NCBI RefSeq assembly: GCF_001046855.1
Contig: NZ_HF570958.1
Span: 1,612,631-1,645,760 of the forward strand
From: Nostocoides japonicum T1-X7
GTDB taxonomy: Bacteria; Actinomycetota; Actinomycetes; Actinomycetales; Dermatophilaceae
Direction: 5' to 3'
Length of the DNA stretch: 33,130 bases
Both the position numbers and the translations under genes were made by a program. Position 1 is the first letter of the stretch. The number at the start of each line of letters is the position of its first letter. The notes beneath the pieces were generated by a model. That model worked only from the letters and a program-made list of their open reading frames with translations. It was not told the origin of the DNA and did no database searches. Below are positions 14,633 through 23,060 of this stretch, one piece after another.

Positions 14633-16992
14633 GCGGTCACCGGGTGGAGGTCGACGACGGTCCGCTGGCCGGCGGTGAGCACGACGTCGCGGCCCTGCAC
14701 CGTGACCGACAGCGTCGCGTCGTCGGCACCGGCGACCTCGAAGGACAGCCGTTCCCGCTCGACGTGGACCCGGAGGTGGAGTCCACGCCAGGTCAGCCGG
14801 TACCGGATGCCCTCCCACTCGGGAGGCAGCCAGGGGGAGAAGTCGAGACCGGTGCCGTGGACCCGCAGGCCGCCGAAGCCGGTGACGAGCGTCGTCCACG
14901 TGCCGGCGGCCGAGGCGATGTGCATGCCCTCACACGTGTTCCCCTGGTTGTCGGCGAGGTCCACGAGCGCCGACCGGGTGAAGTACTGCACCGCACGGAC
15001 CGGGTCGCCGACCTCGATGCCCATGATCGCGTGGATGGCGGGGCTCAGCGAGCTCTTGTGGAGCGTCCGCGGCTCGTAGTACTCGAAGGCGACCTCCTTG
15101 TCCCGCTCGGTGAACTCGTCGGGGAGCATGAACATGAGCTGGATGACGTCGGGCTGCTTGAGCAGCTGGGTGTCCTCGCAGTTGAAGTGGTGGTACCCCT
15201 CGGGATAGCGGGGCATGTCGTTCTCGTCCCACTCGGTGACCGGCACGTCGAGCCGGTCGAAGTACCCGGCGAACTGCTCGACGACGCCTTCGGCGTTCCG
15301 GCGCGGCGGTTGGATGGCGTCGGCGACGCGGCGCCACGTCGCCACCTCGCCGGGATCGAGCTCGATGAGCTCGGCCACCCGGGCCAGCTCGTCGGGTGCG
15401 CCGGACGCCATCGCGTCGTGGACGTCCGCGGCATACCGCAGGTGCCACGCGACGATCCGGTTCGTGAAGGCATTGTCGTCGACGTGCGAGTGGAACTCGT
15501 CGGGCCCCATGACCTGGCGCAGGTGGAGGTGTCCGTCGTCGCCCTTCTCGGCGAAGTCGACCCAGAACCGGCTCGTCTCGAAGAGGATCTCGGCGCCCTT
15601 CTCGCGCAGGAAGGCCTCGTCCTGCGTCGCCTCGACGTACCGGCGGATGCCGTATGCGACGTCGGCCGACACGTGGACCTCCTCGTCCCGCGTCCAGAAG
15701 CGGTTCGACCCGTCCGGCGTGAACCGCGGACACTCCTCGTCGCCGGTGTCCGCCGACTCCCACGCATACCGGGCACCGCGCCGGTCACCCTCGGCGGCGT
15801 TGCGCCGCGCCCCGCCGAGCGTGTGGTGGCGGTACCCGAGGAGGGCGCGGGCCGTCCGCGGCTGGGTGAGCACGAAGAAGGGCAGCATCATCGCCTCGGT
15901 GTCCCAGAAGATGTGCCCTCGATAGCCCTCCCCCGACAGGGACTTCGCCCCGATGTTGACGGTCGGATCGTCGGGGTTGGCCGTGATGACGAGGTGGTAG
16001 ATGCTGAACCGCACGGCCTGAGCCAGGCGTGGGTCGCCGACGACCTCCGCGTCGCACTCGTTCCAGATGTCCTCCCACGCCTCGGCGTTGGCTCGCAGGA
16101 GGGCGTCGATGCCGGCATCCGTCGCACGCCGCACGGTGCTCCGGACGTGCTCGAGCAGCATCTCCCCGGAGAGCTGGTCGAGGTCGCGTGACGTCCCGAC
16201 GGCGACGACCTTGTCGAGCCGGACGGACTCGCCGGCCGCGAGGGAGACCGAGGACCGCCGGGTCACGCCGCGGGAGCCGTGCACCGTCTCGACCTCCTGC
16301 GGCGCGGGGCTCACGGCGGCGGTCGCCGCATACGCGATCTCGACCCGGGTGCCGATGGTGCGCGTCACGAGGTGCAGGACGTCGTCCGAGACTCCCGCGT
16401 CGACCGGCTCGAGGTGCCGGCTGCGGGCCCACTTGGCCCAGCGCTCCTCGGGCGAGAAGGTCCGGTCCGCGGGATAGACGGGCAGCGCCTCGAGGTTGGA
16501 CCGGTCTCCGTCGAGGCCGGTGCTGACGAGGACCGTCGCGTCGTGGTCGAGGGGTGTCACCGTGAGCCGGAGGACGCAGACGTCGCGGTCGTGGAGGCAG
16601 GCCGCGCGGAGCGACTCGACCCGCGTGCGACGTCCTCGTCGGTCGGCGAAGACCGTGGAGCGCCACAGCACGCCCTGGGACATGTCGAGCACCCGCTCGT
16701 GGGACACGATGTCGCAGGTGTCGGCGTCGAGCCTCGTCCCGTCGACGTGGACCGAGGTGTCGACCCAGTCCGGGGCGTTGACGAGGTCGGTGACGATGGC
16801 GTCGTGCCCGTCGTAGACGCCCGCGAGGAAGACCCCGGAGAGGGAGCCCGCATGCCCCTCCTCGAGGCACCCCCTCGTGCCGAGGCGGCCGTTGCCGACG
16901 GTGAAGAGGGTCTCGTAGACGTTGGCCCGGGCGCGGTCGAAGCCGTGCTGGCGGACGAGCCACTGCTCGTCGCGAAGGATCTCGGCGGTCAT
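14629..16992 (-). CDS. Glycoside hydrolase family 65 disaccharide phosphorylase
   Basis: 787-aa cytoplasmic enzyme of family GH65 (maltose, trehalose, kojibiose and nigerose phosphorylases). The N-terminal beta-sandwich begins YETLFTVGNGRLGTRG. The (alpha/alpha)6 barrel carries the general acid Glu499 in GPDEFHSHVDDN and the phosphate-site region HKSSLSPAIHA near the C-terminus. Length equals the family's usual 750-790 aa. No signal peptide. The reaction is disaccharide plus Pi to beta-glucose 1-phosphate plus acceptor sugar. The gene follows the PfkB kinase after 5 bp and overlaps the HAD gene. Specificity cannot be settled from sequence; the kinase beside it hints that the released acceptor is something other than plain glucose. 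Confidence 0.93.
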   Translation of the reverse strand: MTAEILRDEQWLVRQHGFDRARANVYETLFTVGNGRLGTRGCLEEGHAGSLSGVFLAGVYDGHDAIVTDLVNAPDWVDTSVHVDGTRLDADTCDIVSHERVLDMSQGVLWRSTVFADRRGRRTRVESLRAACLHDRDVCVLRLTVTPLDHDATVLVSTGLDGDRSNLEALPVYPADRTFSPEERWAKWARSRHLEPVDAGVSDDVLHLVTRTIGTRVEIAYAATAAVSPAPQEVETVHGSRGVTRRSSVSLAAGESVRLDKVVAVGTSRDLDQLSGEMLLEHVRSTVRRATDAGIDALLRANAEAWEDIWNECDAEVVGDPRLAQAVRFSIYHLVITANPDDPTVNIGAKSLSGEGYRGHIFWDTEAMMLPFFVLTQPRTARALLGYRHHTLGGARRNAAEGDRRGARYAWESADTGDEECPRFTPDGSNRFWTRDEEVHVSADVAYGIRRYVEATQDEAFLREKGAEILFETSRFWVDFAEKGDDGHLHLRQVMGPDEFHSHVDDNAFTNRIVAWHLRYAADVHDAMASGAPDELARVAELIELDPGEVATWRRVADAIQPPRRNAEGVVEQFAGYFDRLDVPVTEWDENDMPRYPEGYHHFNCEDTQLLKQPDVIQLMFMLPDEFTERDKEVAFEYYEPRTLHKSSLSPAIHAIMGIEVGDPVRAVQYFTRSALVDLADNQGNTCEGMHIASAAGTWTTLVTGFGGLRVHGTGLDFSPWLPPEWEGIRYRLTWRGLHLRVHVERERLSFEVAGADDATLSVTVQGRDVVLTAGQRTVVDLHPVTA

Positions 16993-16997
16993 CGGCG

Positions 16998-18017
16998 TCA
17001 GTCACGCCCCCCGGCGACCGCCCCGGCATACGCCTTCTCGATCTGCGCGCTCGTCTCCTCGAACGGGAGGTAGGCGTCGAGCACCGTCGCGGACGCCCGC
17101 TGGGCGCCCATGGCGTTGCCGTACCGGCACGCGGTCACGATGTCCCGGTCGAGCAGGTAGCCGAAGGCCATTCCCGCGGCGAAGGAGTCCCCGCACCCCG
17201 TCGTGTCGACGACCGTGGTGATGGGGACCCTCGGGACCGTCGTCTCGACGATCTCGCCGGCGCCGTCGAGGGTGAAGGCGACGCAGCCGCTCTCGTCGAG
17301 GGTGACGCACAGCGCCTTGACACCCTTGCGGAGGACGTATGCCGCGAAGTCGTGCAGCTGACTGAGCGGGATCGGGTCGCCCGGCTCGCGGTCCTCCTCG
17401 AGGGCCGGCAGCCAGCTGCAGCCGGCCTCCTCGAGGTTCATCTTGAGGATGTCGATCGAGGGGAGCCAGGCACCCATGTCGACCCACAGCCGGTGGGCCC
17501 GCTCCCCGCCGCGGACGAGGGTGCTCGTCGGCCCATGCCCGTCGAGCAGGATGACGCCGGTGCTGTTGGCGCGGATGTACTCGAGCGTCGACTGGCTCAC
17601 CTCGTAGTCGGTGATCGGCACACAGACGAACGCGTCCGCGTCGAGGGCGAACTCGACGTCCGCCGGGGTGATGGGCGCCATGAAGGCCTTCTGCCGCTCG
17701 ATCCGGTTGTTCTGGTCGATGTAGCGCAGCTCGACGACGTCGCCGCGGTCGTGGACCGCCCGGACGCCGGTCACGTCGATGTTGTCGTGGGTCTTCAACA
17801 GCTCGACGATCGCGTCGTGGTCGTCTTCGGCGACGTTGACGATCGGCAGGACGACGCCCTCGTCGCCGATGAGGGCGGCGAGCGCGATGGCCGTGTACAG
17901 CGCGCAGCCGTACTTCTCGAGGACGTCGCTGCGGTAGGTGATGATGCGGTCCCTCGGGATCGGGCCGAGGACGGCGATCCGGTGTGGCTTCGCGGGCTGC
18001 TGGGTGGGCGTCGACAT
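16998..18017 (-). CDS. PfkB-family carbohydrate kinase
   Basis: 339-aa ribokinase-fold sugar kinase. The C-terminal signature DTTGCGDSFAAGMAFGYL contains the catalytic base Asp277; the usual alanine of GAGD is cysteine here. The N-terminus reads IAVLGPIPRDRIITY, and the substrate Gly-Gly region is altered (YGCALYTAIALAALIG). ATG 18017 has GGAAGG eight bases upstream. It sits between the sugar porter and GH65 in one minus-strand operon, so it probably phosphorylates the monosaccharide that phosphorolysis releases or another sugar entering by the porter. Candidates are fructose, glucose, or a polyol; ribose and adenosine are less likely in this setting. Confidence 0.88.
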   Translation of the reverse strand: MSTPTQQPAKPHRIAVLGPIPRDRIITYRSDVLEKYGCALYTAIALAALIGDEGVVLPIVNVAEDDHDAIVELLKTHDNIDVTGVRAVHDRGDVVELRYIDQNNRIERQKAFMAPITPADVEFALDADAFVCVPITDYEVSQSTLEYIRANSTGVILLDGHGPTSTLVRGGERAHRLWVDMGAWLPSIDILKMNLEEAGCSWLPALEEDREPGDPIPLSQLHDFAAYVLRKGVKALCVTLDESGCVAFTLDGAGEIVETTVPRVPITTVVDTTGCGDSFAAGMAFGYLLDRDIVTACRYGNAMGAQRASATVLDAYLPFEETSAQIEKAYAGAVAGGRD

Positions 18018-18069
18018 GGGTGAACCTTCCGGACGACGGGACGGGCGGGTGGGATCGGGTCTGCGGGGT

Positions 18070-18136
18070 GCCGGCGCGTGCGGGGTCCCCGTCGCCCCGG
18101 GGGTCTCGGGGCCACGACAACCCGGCACGCGCCGGC
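18070..18136. terminator. Large hairpin between sugar porter and kinase genes
   Basis: GCCGGCGCGTGC (18070-18081) pairs perfectly with GCACGCGCCGGC (18125-18136). The 43-nt loop is itself rich in GGGG/CCCC words that could form inner stems. It follows the porter stop by 12 bp. With the kinase SD only ~45 bp further, it could make the porter mRNA more abundant than the enzyme mRNA, or simply stabilise the upstream 3' end. Confidence 0.65.
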
Positions 18137-18148
18137 GCAGGGGGCGCC

Positions 18149-19636
18149 TCAGGCGGTGCCGGGGGTCGCCTCGGGGGTCGCGTCGGGTGTCGCCGCCGTG
18201 ATGGTGGTGTCCATGTCCTCCAGCGTGCGGCCCTTGGTCTCCCGGACGAACCGGGCGACGAACAGCAACGACAGGAGTGCGCACACGCCGTAGAAGCCGT
18301 AGGCGACGCCGAGCGAGAGGTCCTTCAGGCTCGGGAAGGTCACGGTGATCAGCCAGTTCGCCACCCACTGCCCGGCGGCGGCCAGCGAGAGGGCCGCGGC
18401 CCGGATGCGGTTCGGGAACATCTCCCCGAGGAGGACCCACACGACCGGGCCCCAGGACATCCCGAACCCGATGACGAAGACGTTCGCGGCGATCAGCGCG
18501 ATGGGGCCCGCGGCGCCGTTCAGCTGTGGCGTGCCGTCGGCGCCGACCGTCGCGGTGCCGAAGATGACCGCCATGACACCGAGCGCGACGGTCATGGCGG
18601 CGGAGCCGATGAGCAGCAGCGGCTTGCGCCCGACCCGGTCCACCGTGGCGATCGCGATGAGGGTCGTGAGGATGTTCACGACCGAGGTGATGACGGTGAT
18701 GATGAACGAGTCGTTCTCCGAGAACCCGACGGCCTCCCACAGGACGTTGGAGTAGTAGAAGATGACGTTGATCCCGACGAACTGCTGGAAGATCGACAGG
18801 AAGAGGCCCACCCAGACGATCGGCAGCAAACCGCTCGGTCCCTTCAGGTCCCGCCACGACGGCGGCTTCTCCCGGTCCAGGGTCCGCTGGATGCTGCTGA
18901 TGGTGATCTCGAGGTTCTTCTCGCCCATGAGGGCGGTGAGGACCTTGCGGGCCTCCGGGATCCGGTGCCTCGCCACGAGATACCGGGGCGACTCCGGGAT
19001 GGTGAGGGCGAGCAGGCCGTAGGCGCCGGCCGGGACGACCATGACGATGAACATCCAGCGCCACGCCTCCATCCCGAGCCACAGCATGTGGTCGGAGCCT
19101 CCCGCCGCCTTGGCGAGGAGGAAGTCGACGAGGAGGGAGAGGAAGATGCCGGTGACGATGGCCAGCTGCTGCATCGATCCCAGCCGGCCCCGGATCCGGG
19201 GCGGGGCGATCTCGGCGATGTATGCCGGCGCGATGACGGAGGCCGCGCCGATGCCGAGGCCGCCGACGACGCGTAGGAGGACGAAGACCCAGATGTTGGG
19301 GCTCAGCCCGGCTCCGATGGCGCTGATGAAGAAGAGGACCGCGGCGATCTTCATGACCATGAGCCGCCCGACGTGGTCGGCGACCCGCCCGGAGCCCATG
19401 GCGCCGACGGCGGCACCGATGAGCACCGACGCGACGGCGAAGCCGAGCGGTCCGGCACTGATGTTGAACTGGTCCTGGATGGCGGAGACCGCACCGTTGA
19501 TGACGGCGCTGTCGTAGCCGAACAGGAGGCCACCGAGGGCAGCGACCGAGGCGATGCGGATGACGCTCTTGCCGGACGATGTGTCGTCGTCGGCGAGGTA
19601 TGACTCTTCGTTGCTGAACGCTGCGTGCTCGCTCAT
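18149..19636 (-). CDS. MFS sugar porter (SP family)
   Basis: 495-aa inner-membrane sugar:proton symporter. Family signatures are all present: GGLLFGYDSAVINGA in TM1, GRVADHVGR between TM2 and TM3, PESPRYLVARHR at the end of the first half, QQFVGINVIFYYSN in TM7, DRVGRKPLLL, GPVVWVLLGEMFPNRIR, and VRETKGRTLEDMD at the C-terminus. Relatives carry glucose, xylose, arabinose, myo-inositol or maltose-type sugars. ATG 19636 is preceded by a weak AAGGGTT. It heads the porter-kinase-GH65-HAD operon, with the ROK repressor gene directly upstream on the same strand. Because GH65 is cytoplasmic, the porter probably takes in an intact disaccharide. Confidence 0.94.
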   Translation of the reverse strand: MSEHAAFSNEESYLADDDTSSGKSVIRIASVAALGGLLFGYDSAVINGAVSAIQDQFNISAGPLGFAVASVLIGAAVGAMGSGRVADHVGRLMVMKIAAVLFFISAIGAGLSPNIWVFVLLRVVGGLGIGAASVIAPAYIAEIAPPRIRGRLGSMQQLAIVTGIFLSLLVDFLLAKAAGGSDHMLWLGMEAWRWMFIVMVVPAGAYGLLALTIPESPRYLVARHRIPEARKVLTALMGEKNLEITISSIQRTLDREKPPSWRDLKGPSGLLPIVWVGLFLSIFQQFVGINVIFYYSNVLWEAVGFSENDSFIITVITSVVNILTTLIAIATVDRVGRKPLLLIGSAAMTVALGVMAVIFGTATVGADGTPQLNGAAGPIALIAANVFVIGFGMSWGPVVWVLLGEMFPNRIRAAALSLAAAGQWVANWLITVTFPSLKDLSLGVAYGFYGVCALLSLLFVARFVRETKGRTLEDMDTTITAATPDATPEATPGTA

Positions 19637-19694
19637 AGGAACCCTTCTGCGAGGGCCCGCGCTGAATCAATCCACGGGACACGCCGAGCCGAGG

Positions 19695-19711
19695 CGTTCA
19701 TCTGATGAACG
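19695..19711. promoter_or_regulatory. Palindrome upstream of the sugar porter, possible ROK operator
   Basis: CGTTCAT-CTG-ATGAACG, a perfect 7-bp inverted repeat with a 3-nt centre, 59 bp before the porter ATG. It is the only strong palindrome in the 274-bp gap between the ROK gene and the porter, hence the best candidate for the ROK repressor site. Confidence 0.6.
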
Positions 19712-19851
19712 TCAAGGCATTCAGGCCACGGCGGCTTGGGCCACGGCGGTCAGATGGAGTGACCCGCGCAGTGGCCGGCCGACTTCGTTGTCCGTATTGG
19801 CATTCTCGATCTTGCGGCGCCGATGTCCCGGTGACGGTCTCGACAGCGATT

Positions 19852-19880
19852 AGTAAAGCGCGGGACGCCGAGAAATACAA
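19852..19880 (-). promoter_or_regulatory. Candidate promoter of the sugar operon
   Basis: On the minus strand TTGTAT (19880-19875), a 17-bp spacer and TTTACT (19857-19852) form a reasonable -35/-10 pair in the most AT-rich part of this gap. It would give a leader of about 200 nt containing the palindrome at 19695-19711, so a second promoter nearer the gene is possible. Confidence 0.45.
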
Positions 19881-19910
19881 GAGGTGAACAGCGATCAGGG
19901 ACTAGATGTC

Positions 19911-21107
19911 CTACCGGTGTCCAGCGACCGAGCGTGCCCCGAGGTCGAGGATGCCATGATGCTGCGCCCCGAGCCACGCGGCGCCGAGGACGTGGGTCTG
20001 CGCGCCGAGGGCGCCCGCCTCGATCCGCAGCGACTCGGTGGCCACCGGGATGCCCTGGCGGCGCACGACCTCGCGCATCGGCGGCAGGAGGAAGCGGGCG
20101 GCCTGCGACAGCTCCCCGCCGAGGAGGACGAGCTCGGGGTTGAACACGTTGCACAGGTTGGCCAGCGCGACCCCGATGAGTCGCCCGGTGTCGGCGAGGA
20201 CGCGTGCGCAGGCGACGTCCCCCTCGTCCGCGAGCGCGACGATCCGGGCGATCGTCAGCCCTGGCCCGCGGACCGGTTCGAGGAGGTCGACGACCGTCCG
20301 CGCCGCGACGAGCGTCTCGAGGCAGCCGCGGTTGCCGCAGCGGCAGACCCGGCCGAACTCGTCCATCGTCGTGTGCCCGATCTCGCCCGCGATCCCGTGT
20401 CGCCCGCGGTAGAGGCGACCCTCGAGGATGAGGCCGGCGCCGACGCCTTCGGACAGCTTGAGGTAGGCCAGCGACTCGCAGCCGCGGCCCGCCCCCCACA
20501 CCCGCTCGGCCAGGGCTCCGAGGTTGGCGTCGTTCTCCACGACGACGGCGTGGCCGAGCCTCGACGACACGAGGTCGGCGATGTCGACGCCGACCCACCC
20601 GGGCAGGATGGAGGGGGCGGCCACCCGGCGCGTCGACATCTCGATGGGGGTCGGGACCCCGAGGCCCACGCCCGTCAGGTCCTCCGCCCCCAGGTCGCTC
20701 GCGTCGAGCACCGAGGCGAAGAGCTCGGCGATGATCTCGGTCGCCTCGGCGGCGGTCACCCGGAGACCGATGTCGACCCGCTCCTCCGCGACGACCTCGC
20801 CCGTCGTCGTCACCGAGGCCACGGCGATGTGCCGGTGCCCGACGTCGACGCCCACCGACAGCGTGCCCCGGCCGCTGAGGGCCAGCACGCGGCCGCGGCC
20901 GGACTCCTGGGTGACCGACACGACGCCGCGGGTGACGAGGTCGCGCACGATGTTGGACACCGTCGACGGGGCGAGTCCCACCTCCCGGGCCACCTCCGCC
21001 TGGCTGCGCGAGCCGGTCGCGAGGAGCCCGAGGATGCGCGACTCGTTCGCCGCGCGGAGGGCGGTCGGGGAGCCGGGCCCGATGGATCCGAGGCGCCTAC
21101 CTGGCAT
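19911..21107 (-). CDS. ROK-family transcriptional repressor (NagC/XylR-type)
   Basis: 398-aa regulator: an N-terminal winged HTH (residues ~20-75, SQAEVAREVGLAPSTVSNIVRDL) fused to a sugar-kinase-like ROK domain (SVGVDVGHRHIAVASV..., VVENDANLGALAE). The ROK zinc motif CRCGNRGCLE is intact, and so is the ROK signature GAGLILEGRLYRGRHGIAGEIGH. ATG 21107 is preferred because AGGGGGTGA lies at proper distance; a GTG at 21116 would overlap that SD. It lies between the C45 operon end and the sugar porter, on the same strand, and most likely represses the porter operon with a sugar or sugar phosphate as inducer. Confidence 0.93.
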   Translation of the reverse strand: MPGRRLGSIGPGSPTALRAANESRILGLLATGSRSQAEVAREVGLAPSTVSNIVRDLVTRGVVSVTQESGRGRVLALSGRGTLSVGVDVGHRHIAVASVTTTGEVVAEERVDIGLRVTAAEATEIIAELFASVLDASDLGAEDLTGVGLGVPTPIEMSTRRVAAPSILPGWVGVDIADLVSSRLGHAVVVENDANLGALAERVWGAGRGCESLAYLKLSEGVGAGLILEGRLYRGRHGIAGEIGHTTMDEFGRVCRCGNRGCLETLVAARTVVDLLEPVRGPGLTIARIVALADEGDVACARVLADTGRLIGVALANLCNVFNPELVLLGGELSQAARFLLPPMREVVRRQGIPVATESLRIEAGALGAQTHVLGAAWLGAQHHGILDLGARSVAGHR

Positions 21108-21173
21108 ACGGCTCACCCCCTGACGGGACGACGGACGGACATCGGGGTCCAGCGTAGGCCCGCGGCGCCGGTA

Positions 21174-22250
21174 TCACACCGTGGACCACGACTCTTCCAC
21201 CGCTTCGCAGGCGTATCCCTCATGGACGGCGAGCTGCCCGGCGGCGAGGTCGAGGCCGACGACGGCGAGCGTCTGCCACCGTCCCTCGAGGGGATCGTCC
21301 CCGTAGGGATGGCAGCAGAGAGCGGCCCCGTCCTCACGGTGATGGTCCAGGACCGCGACGCGCCGCTGGACCGAGGGTCCGTCGAAGCCCTCGACGCGCT
21401 GTGCGAGGGCGGACAGCCGGGCCACCGTGTCGGGATCCTCGCCGGCGAGGCGCTCACCCGCTGCGAGTACCGGGTCGAGGAAGTGGTTGGTATGCAACAG
21501 GGTTCGACCCGGGCCCGGCTCGAGCCGCGCGACACCGGCCGGGGACACCTCGAGGACGCACCCGCTCGAGTGGGCGCCGTCGTAGGCGACGACGGTGAGC
21601 GCGACCGAGGCGGACACGGTGGCCGAGCGGGCGATCTGCTCCGCCTCGTCGAGGCCACTCGCCTCGTCGAGCACCCGGCGGGCCAGCAGGTGGACCGGGA
21701 CGCCGACGGCTCCCCCGTCACGGTCGTGCTGCAGCAGGTTGAAGTGCAGACCGATGCCGTCGTCGGTCACGCCGATCTTCCCGAGGATCCCCGGCTCGGT
21801 GAGGGTCTTGACCGTCCGACCGGGTCGCGGCTCGAGCGTCCAGACGACGAGGTTGCCCGCCATCGCGTCCTGCCAGTCCCACGTCTGGAGGGTCTGCGGC
21901 GGGCCCACCGGTGGGAGCCGCACGATCGTGGAGCACTCCCCCGGCGGGGTCCTCGGCGACCGCGCGAGGATCTCCGACCGCGCGTTGAGCGCCGTCACCT
22001 GCCACGGTTCGAGGGCCGACCCGGCCGCCACGCCGACGAGCTCCTCGGCGAGGTCGGGCGCCCAGCCCGTGACGTTCTCCAGGACGTGGTCCGCCACGTC
22101 CCGGACGACCGGGCCGGGCACGGCATACGCCGTGAACAGCCGCTCGTAGCGCTCCCACGTGTCGGCGATCTCGATGCGCCGGGCGGTCCCGAGCGCCTGG
22201 CCCCGGCGATACGGCGAGGACGACGTCGAGCTCTCGACGTGGATCGTCAT
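21174..22250 (-). CDS. C45-family acyltransferase/amidase (isopenicillin N acyltransferase-like)
   Basis: 358-aa Ntn-hydrolase precursor of peptidase family C45, the family of acyl-CoA:6-aminopenicillanic acid acyltransferase and acid-ceramidase-like amidases. Such proteins cut themselves before a cysteine, which becomes the N-terminal nucleophile. Here that residue is Cys106 in PPGECSTIV, close to its position in the 357-aa Penicillium enzyme (Cys103). The residue before it is Glu instead of Gly. Further family features are TWDWQDAMAG, TLTEPGILGKIGVTDDGIGLHFN and LLHTNHFLDP. ATG 22250 overlaps the stop of the TetR gene (ATGA). Likely reaction: transfer or hydrolysis of an N-acyl group in the cytoplasm. 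The substrate is unknown and need not be a beta-lactam. Confidence 0.85.
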   Translation of the reverse strand: MTIHVESSTSSSPYRRGQALGTARRIEIADTWERYERLFTAYAVPGPVVRDVADHVLENVTGWAPDLAEELVGVAAGSALEPWQVTALNARSEILARSPRTPPGECSTIVRLPPVGPPQTLQTWDWQDAMAGNLVVWTLEPRPGRTVKTLTEPGILGKIGVTDDGIGLHFNLLQHDRDGGAVGVPVHLLARRVLDEASGLDEAEQIARSATVSASVALTVVAYDGAHSSGCVLEVSPAGVARLEPGPGRTLLHTNHFLDPVLAAGERLAGEDPDTVARLSALAQRVEGFDGPSVQRRVAVLDHHREDGAALCCHPYGDDPLEGRWQTLAVVGLDLAAGQLAVHEGYACEAVEESWSTV

Positions 22251-22999
22251 GTCCGCTTCCTCCCGTCGTCGGGCCGTCGCCGGGACCGCGCGGCGGCGGC
22301 CCGCATCCGCAGCGCGTCGAGCATGAGCTCCATGGCGAGCTCGAAGTTGCCGGGGTCGTCGACGCGCGGGAGGTGGTCGGCGACCGCGGCGAGGTCGGGG
22401 AACAGGTCGGCCGGCAGGGTCCGGTACTCGACGTCCCACGACCGCAGGTCCGCCGCGCGCGTCGCCGGGTCGAGGGCGGCCAACGAGGCGTCGAGGGCGG
22501 CGTGGGCGAGGATGAGGTCGCTGAACACGCGGTAGTAGCGCGCCGCGTCCGCATCCTCGAAGCCGGCCGTCCGCATGCATCCCACGACCCGGTCGACCTT
22601 GCGGAACTCGTTCTCGCGGCGGGCGGTCCGGGCGCCCGCGAACTGCGCCACCTGCGGGTGGCGCAGGAACGCCGCATAGGTGCGCCGGCCGAGCTCGGCG
22701 AGGTCCGCGGCCCAGTCGTCGGTGGGCTCCGGCGCGCCGGCGAGGGCCTCCGCGTGGATGGCGTCGAGGAGTGCGAGGAGGAGTTCGTCCTTGTCGCGGA
22801 AGTACCGGTAGATGGCCGTCGGGTGCGCACCGAGCTGCGCGCCGATCGCCTGGAAGGTGAGGGCCTGCGCGCCGTCGCGCTCCGACACGGCGAACGCCGC
22901 CTCGATGATGCCCTGCCGGCTCAGTCGCGGTTTGGTGCCGGGTTTGCGCCGCCGGCGCGGCTCGGCAACGTCGGTCGAAGGTGTCGTCGGGGTGCTCAT
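22247..22999 (-). CDS. TetR family regulator within the ABC/C45 operon
   Basis: 250-aa TetR protein. A basic N-terminus (RRRRKPGTKPRLSRQG) leads to the HTH ALTFQAIGAQLGAHPTAIYRYFRDKDELLLAL. The ligand domain has the TetR_C layout of antibiotic-responsive repressors (TYAAFLRHPQVAQFAG...). It is unrelated in detail to the two TetR paralogues of the first island. No Shine-Dalgarno is visible before ATG 22999 (GTGGCCGTGAC precedes it); a CATAGT lies 9 nt upstream, so a leaderless transcript is conceivable. It is translationally coupled to the C45 gene by a 4-nt overlap, which ties its ligand to that enzyme's substrate or product. Confidence 0.9.
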   Translation of the reverse strand: MSTPTTPSTDVAEPRRRRKPGTKPRLSRQGIIEAAFAVSERDGAQALTFQAIGAQLGAHPTAIYRYFRDKDELLLALLDAIHAEALAGAPEPTDDWAADLAELGRRTYAAFLRHPQVAQFAGARTARRENEFRKVDRVVGCMRTAGFEDADAARYYRVFSDLILAHAALDASLAALDPATRAADLRSWDVEYRTLPADLFPDLAAVADHLPRVDDPGNFELAMELMLDALRMRAAAARSRRRPDDGRKRT

Positions 23000-23060
23000 G
23001 TCACGGCCACTATGACGTATGCCGCGGCGCCGGCGGGAATCGCCCGGTCCGGCGCGAGGG

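Noticed and set aside
21174..22250. Dedicated penicillin resistance or biosynthesis gene
   Set aside because: Family C45 includes many amidases with other substrates; no beta-lactam biosynthetic gene is nearby.
19884..22535. 883-codon plus-strand open frame
   Set aside because: Antisense to the ROK, C45 and TetR genes, which carry clear family motifs; its translation has no recognisable domain.
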